Positions 51,655 through 53,296 of a stretch of DNA of 53,296 nucleotides are shown piece after piece. How positions within the stretch are numbered: position 1 is the stretch's first letter; every line of letters begins with the position of its first letter. The position numbers and the translations under genes are program-made. The stretch lies in contig NZ_JAERUC010000057.1 of assembly GCF_016745505.1 (NCBI RefSeq), forward strand, positions 1 through 53,296, given 5' to 3'. The notes under the pieces are model-generated. The model ran no database searches. It worked only from the letters and a program-made list of their open reading frames with translations, and was not told the origin of the DNA. This DNA is from Streptomyces silvae. GTDB taxonomy: Bacteria > Actinomycetota > Actinomycetes > Streptomycetales > Streptomycetaceae.

Positions 51655-53296
51655 ATGGCGCTCGACTCCAGCAAGATCACCGACGACCTCACCGGTACCA
51701 ACGACAAGTGGTCCGAGGCCGTCAACTTCTTCACGGGATACAAGGCGCCGAACAGGAGCGAACTGTTCGACGCCCTTGTCGGCAACGAGGGAATCCCGCT
51801 GATGAAGGTGGAGATCTCTGACGTGGGCTATGTCGACTACGTCGACACGGAGGACCTGAACTGGCTCTACGAGAACGCCGGTTCCGACATCTCGAACACC
51901 GACTTCGTCATCCCCTTCTACCACTCGAAGGGTGAGGGGGCGGGGTCGGACGTGTCGATGTACAAAGCGCGCATCACGCTGCTCGGCAGCAAGGGCGACG
52001 GCAGGGTGCCGAGCCAGGGGTACCAGGAGGGCGGGAAGTTCTCCAGCAGCATCGACGGTCACCTGGGGATGGACGGAAAGCCCACCTGGGACACCACGCC
52101 GACCGCGCGGTACGCCTACGGCACCGGACTGGCCCTGGAGGAGCTGCTCAACAACGAGAAGGAGGGCACCCACGGTTTCAGCTGGAACGGCCTGCCCGTG
52201 GACGATGCCAATTCCGTCACGCTCGGCAACTTCGACGTGGTGGCCGGTGCCTTCGATCGGGTGGCGCAGTTCTTCATCAGTCAGCAGAAGCTGGTGGAGG
52301 AGTGGCAGAGCAGGGTCGGCACGGAGAAGAACGAAGCCTGGCGAGGGAAGGCCGCAGGTGTCTTCTGGGACCTCGTCAACAAGATCAACAAGCAGTACAC
52401 CGACTATGCGGAGGACATGAGTTCGGGTACGGGCTACTCGAAACAGGGCAACGAGATCCGGCAGGCGAAGAAGGACTTCAGGGCCGCGGTCTCGGATCTC
52501 CACAGTGCCTGGGCGACATGGGAGTGGCAGTACGGGAATCCGCTGACCGTGCTCCACAAGCTGCTGTCCGCGGTGATGGAGTACGTGTGGGACCACAACA
52601 TCACGAAGATCACCTACGAGATCGAGACCTACCCGACGGGCAATGGGGGATACAGCTCCTCCACGAACTACATCTCGGAGACCGGCTTCAGCAACAAGGC
52701 CGCCATCGACAAGATCACGGGCACGGGCAAGACGGGCCTGAGCGTCGACGCCCAGGATTTCGGCGAGCTCAAGGAGCTCAGCACCTGGGAGCAGATCGGC
52801 AACAAAGCTCTCCTGATGTGGCAGCAGACCGTCGAGGACCAGCTCGACGCGGCGGCGATAACGGCCATGACGAAGGTGCGGGACAGCTGGAGCAACAGCA
52901 CGTTCGATCTGGGATCCGTGAAGTCCCGGGGCACCAGCGGAACCCTCGCGTCGGATTACAAGGAGGACAAGGCCGAGGTCGCCGAGGAGGAGGCGGAGAA
53001 GAAGGAGGAGGAGGCCGCCGCGGCTGCGGCTGCCGCTGCCAAGAAGCAGGAAGATTTCATCCAGTGGCAGAAGGACCAGGCTGCCAAGGCGGAGGCGGAG
53101 GCGGCGAAGGCCAAGGCCGAGCAGGAGGAGAAGGAACGGAAGGCCAAGGCGGAGCAGGAGGAGAAGGAGCGCAAGGCCAAGGAGGAACAGGAGGCCAAGG
53201 AGGCGGCGGCCGAGGCCAAGGCGGCGGCCAAGGAGGCCGAGGCGGAGGCCAAGGCCGAGGAGGCGAAGAAGGAGCAGGAGGCCAAGGAGGCGGCGG
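51655..53296 (+). CDS. Large WXG/coiled-coil protein, candidate T7SS substrate (3' end outside window)
   Basis: 547 codons are visible, open to the window end. Start ATG 51655, AAAGG at about 9 nt. Residues 1-200 are a mixed, Tyr/Asp-rich globular part without known motif. Around residue 229 the sequence EAWRGKAAGVFWDLVNKINKQ has the W-x-G of WXG100 hairpins, with further Trp-rich helices to about 430. From about 433 on the chain turns into a long Ala/Glu/Lys coiled coil (EEEAEKKEEEAAAA, KERKAKAEQEEKERKAK). No signal peptide. Position after the esx genes and the WXG helix suggest an effector or structural substrate of the T7SS; inferred. Confidence 0.82.
   Translation, partial: MALDSSKITDDLTGTNDKWSEAVNFFTGYKAPNRSELFDALVGNEGIPLMKVEISDVGYVDYVDTEDLNWLYENAGSDISNTDFVIPFYHSKGEGAGSDVSMYKARITLLGSKGDGRVPSQGYQEGGKFSSSIDGHLGMDGKPTWDTTPTARYAYGTGLALEELLNNEKEGTHGFSWNGLPVDDANSVTLGNFDVVAGAFDRVAQFFISQQKLVEEWQSRVGTEKNEAWRGKAAGVFWDLVNKINKQYTDYAEDMSSGTGYSKQGNEIRQAKKDFRAAVSDLHSAWATWEWQYGNPLTVLHKLLSAVMEYVWDHNITKITYEIETYPTGNGGYSSSTNYISETGFSNKAAIDKITGTGKTGLSVDAQDFGELKELSTWEQIGNKALLMWQQTVEDQLDAAAITAMTKVRDSWSNSTFDLGSVKSRGTSGTLASDYKEDKAEVAEEEAEKKEEEAAAAAAAAAKKQEDFIQWQKDQAAKAEAEAAKAKAEQEEKERKAKAEQEEKERKAKEEQEAKEAAAEAKAAAKEAEAEAKAEEAKKEQEAKEAA

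Overview
The window looks like a chromosomal segment of a Streptomyces: very high G+C with strong third-position G/C bias, many 4-nt ATGA stop/start overlaps, long perfect hairpin terminators without T tracts, and proteins that match S. lividans/S. coelicolor hemicellulases and an actinobacterial type VII secretion (T7SS) locus nearly residue for residue. All identifications come from reading the sequence and from remembered family features; no database was searched.

Layout. (1) 1-7015: a catabolic operon on the minus strand of the 3-hydroxyphenylpropionate (mhp) meta-cleavage type: aromatic-acid MFS importer, extradiol dioxygenase, C-C hydrolase, hydratase, SnoaL-like protein, HpaI-type aldolase and a flavin monooxygenase cut by the window edge. 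A TetR regulator and an SDR are divergent, with a heptad-repeat operator between. The dioxygenase gene carries an in-frame TAA whose downstream sequence still encodes the family C-terminus. (2) 7016-23338: a xylan-utilisation region: Tat-secreted GH11 xylanase (xlnC), GH10+CBM13 xylanase (xlnA), CBM13+GH62 arabinofuranosidase (abfB), a LacI repressor, an ABC importer without ATPase (bxlEFG) and a cytoplasmic GH3 beta-xylosidase (bxlA). Palindromes of the form CGAAA-N-TTTCG sit before the extracellular enzymes and the importer. The region is interrupted by an FtsX/LolD-type ABC exporter operon with its TetR and by gene relics (an OYE flavoenzyme and an SDR). (3) 23339-27199: a FadR/GntR regulator divergent from a sugar-acid dehydratase and a 2-keto-3-deoxyxylonate dehydratase-like (XylX-like) protein, i.e. 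two steps of a Weimberg-type pentonate route beside the xylan genes. (4) 27200-29192: HxlR relic, small unknown protein, a 675-nt stretch with hairpins and a MerR-like HTH gene. (5) 29440-35955: a tandem Lrp/AsnC regulator followed by a tightly coupled operon: polysaccharide-deacetylase/cyclic-imidase-like hydrolase, MHS importer, SDR, and one long ORF fusing a ketopantoate-reductase-like enzyme to an M20 metallopeptidase. Its substrate is not known to me. (6) 36318-37470: a scar holding a frameshifted nucleotidyltransferase-like gene and a decayed serine recombinase. (7) 37473-end: a T7SS locus: beta-helix/double-AAA EccA-like protein, mycosin, EccC, EccD, EccB, two WXG100 proteins, an acidic T7SS-associated protein and the start of a large WXG/coiled-coil candidate substrate that runs off the window.

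How the genes work together. XlnA, XlnC and AbfB depolymerise arabinoxylan outside the cell, BxlEFG imports xylo-oligosaccharides (ATPase supplied elsewhere, probably MsiK), BxlA releases xylose, and the LacI protein presumably represses the set in the absence of sugar. The candidate undescribed systems are the imidase-like/reductase-M20 operon and the beta-helix-AAA protein of the T7SS locus.
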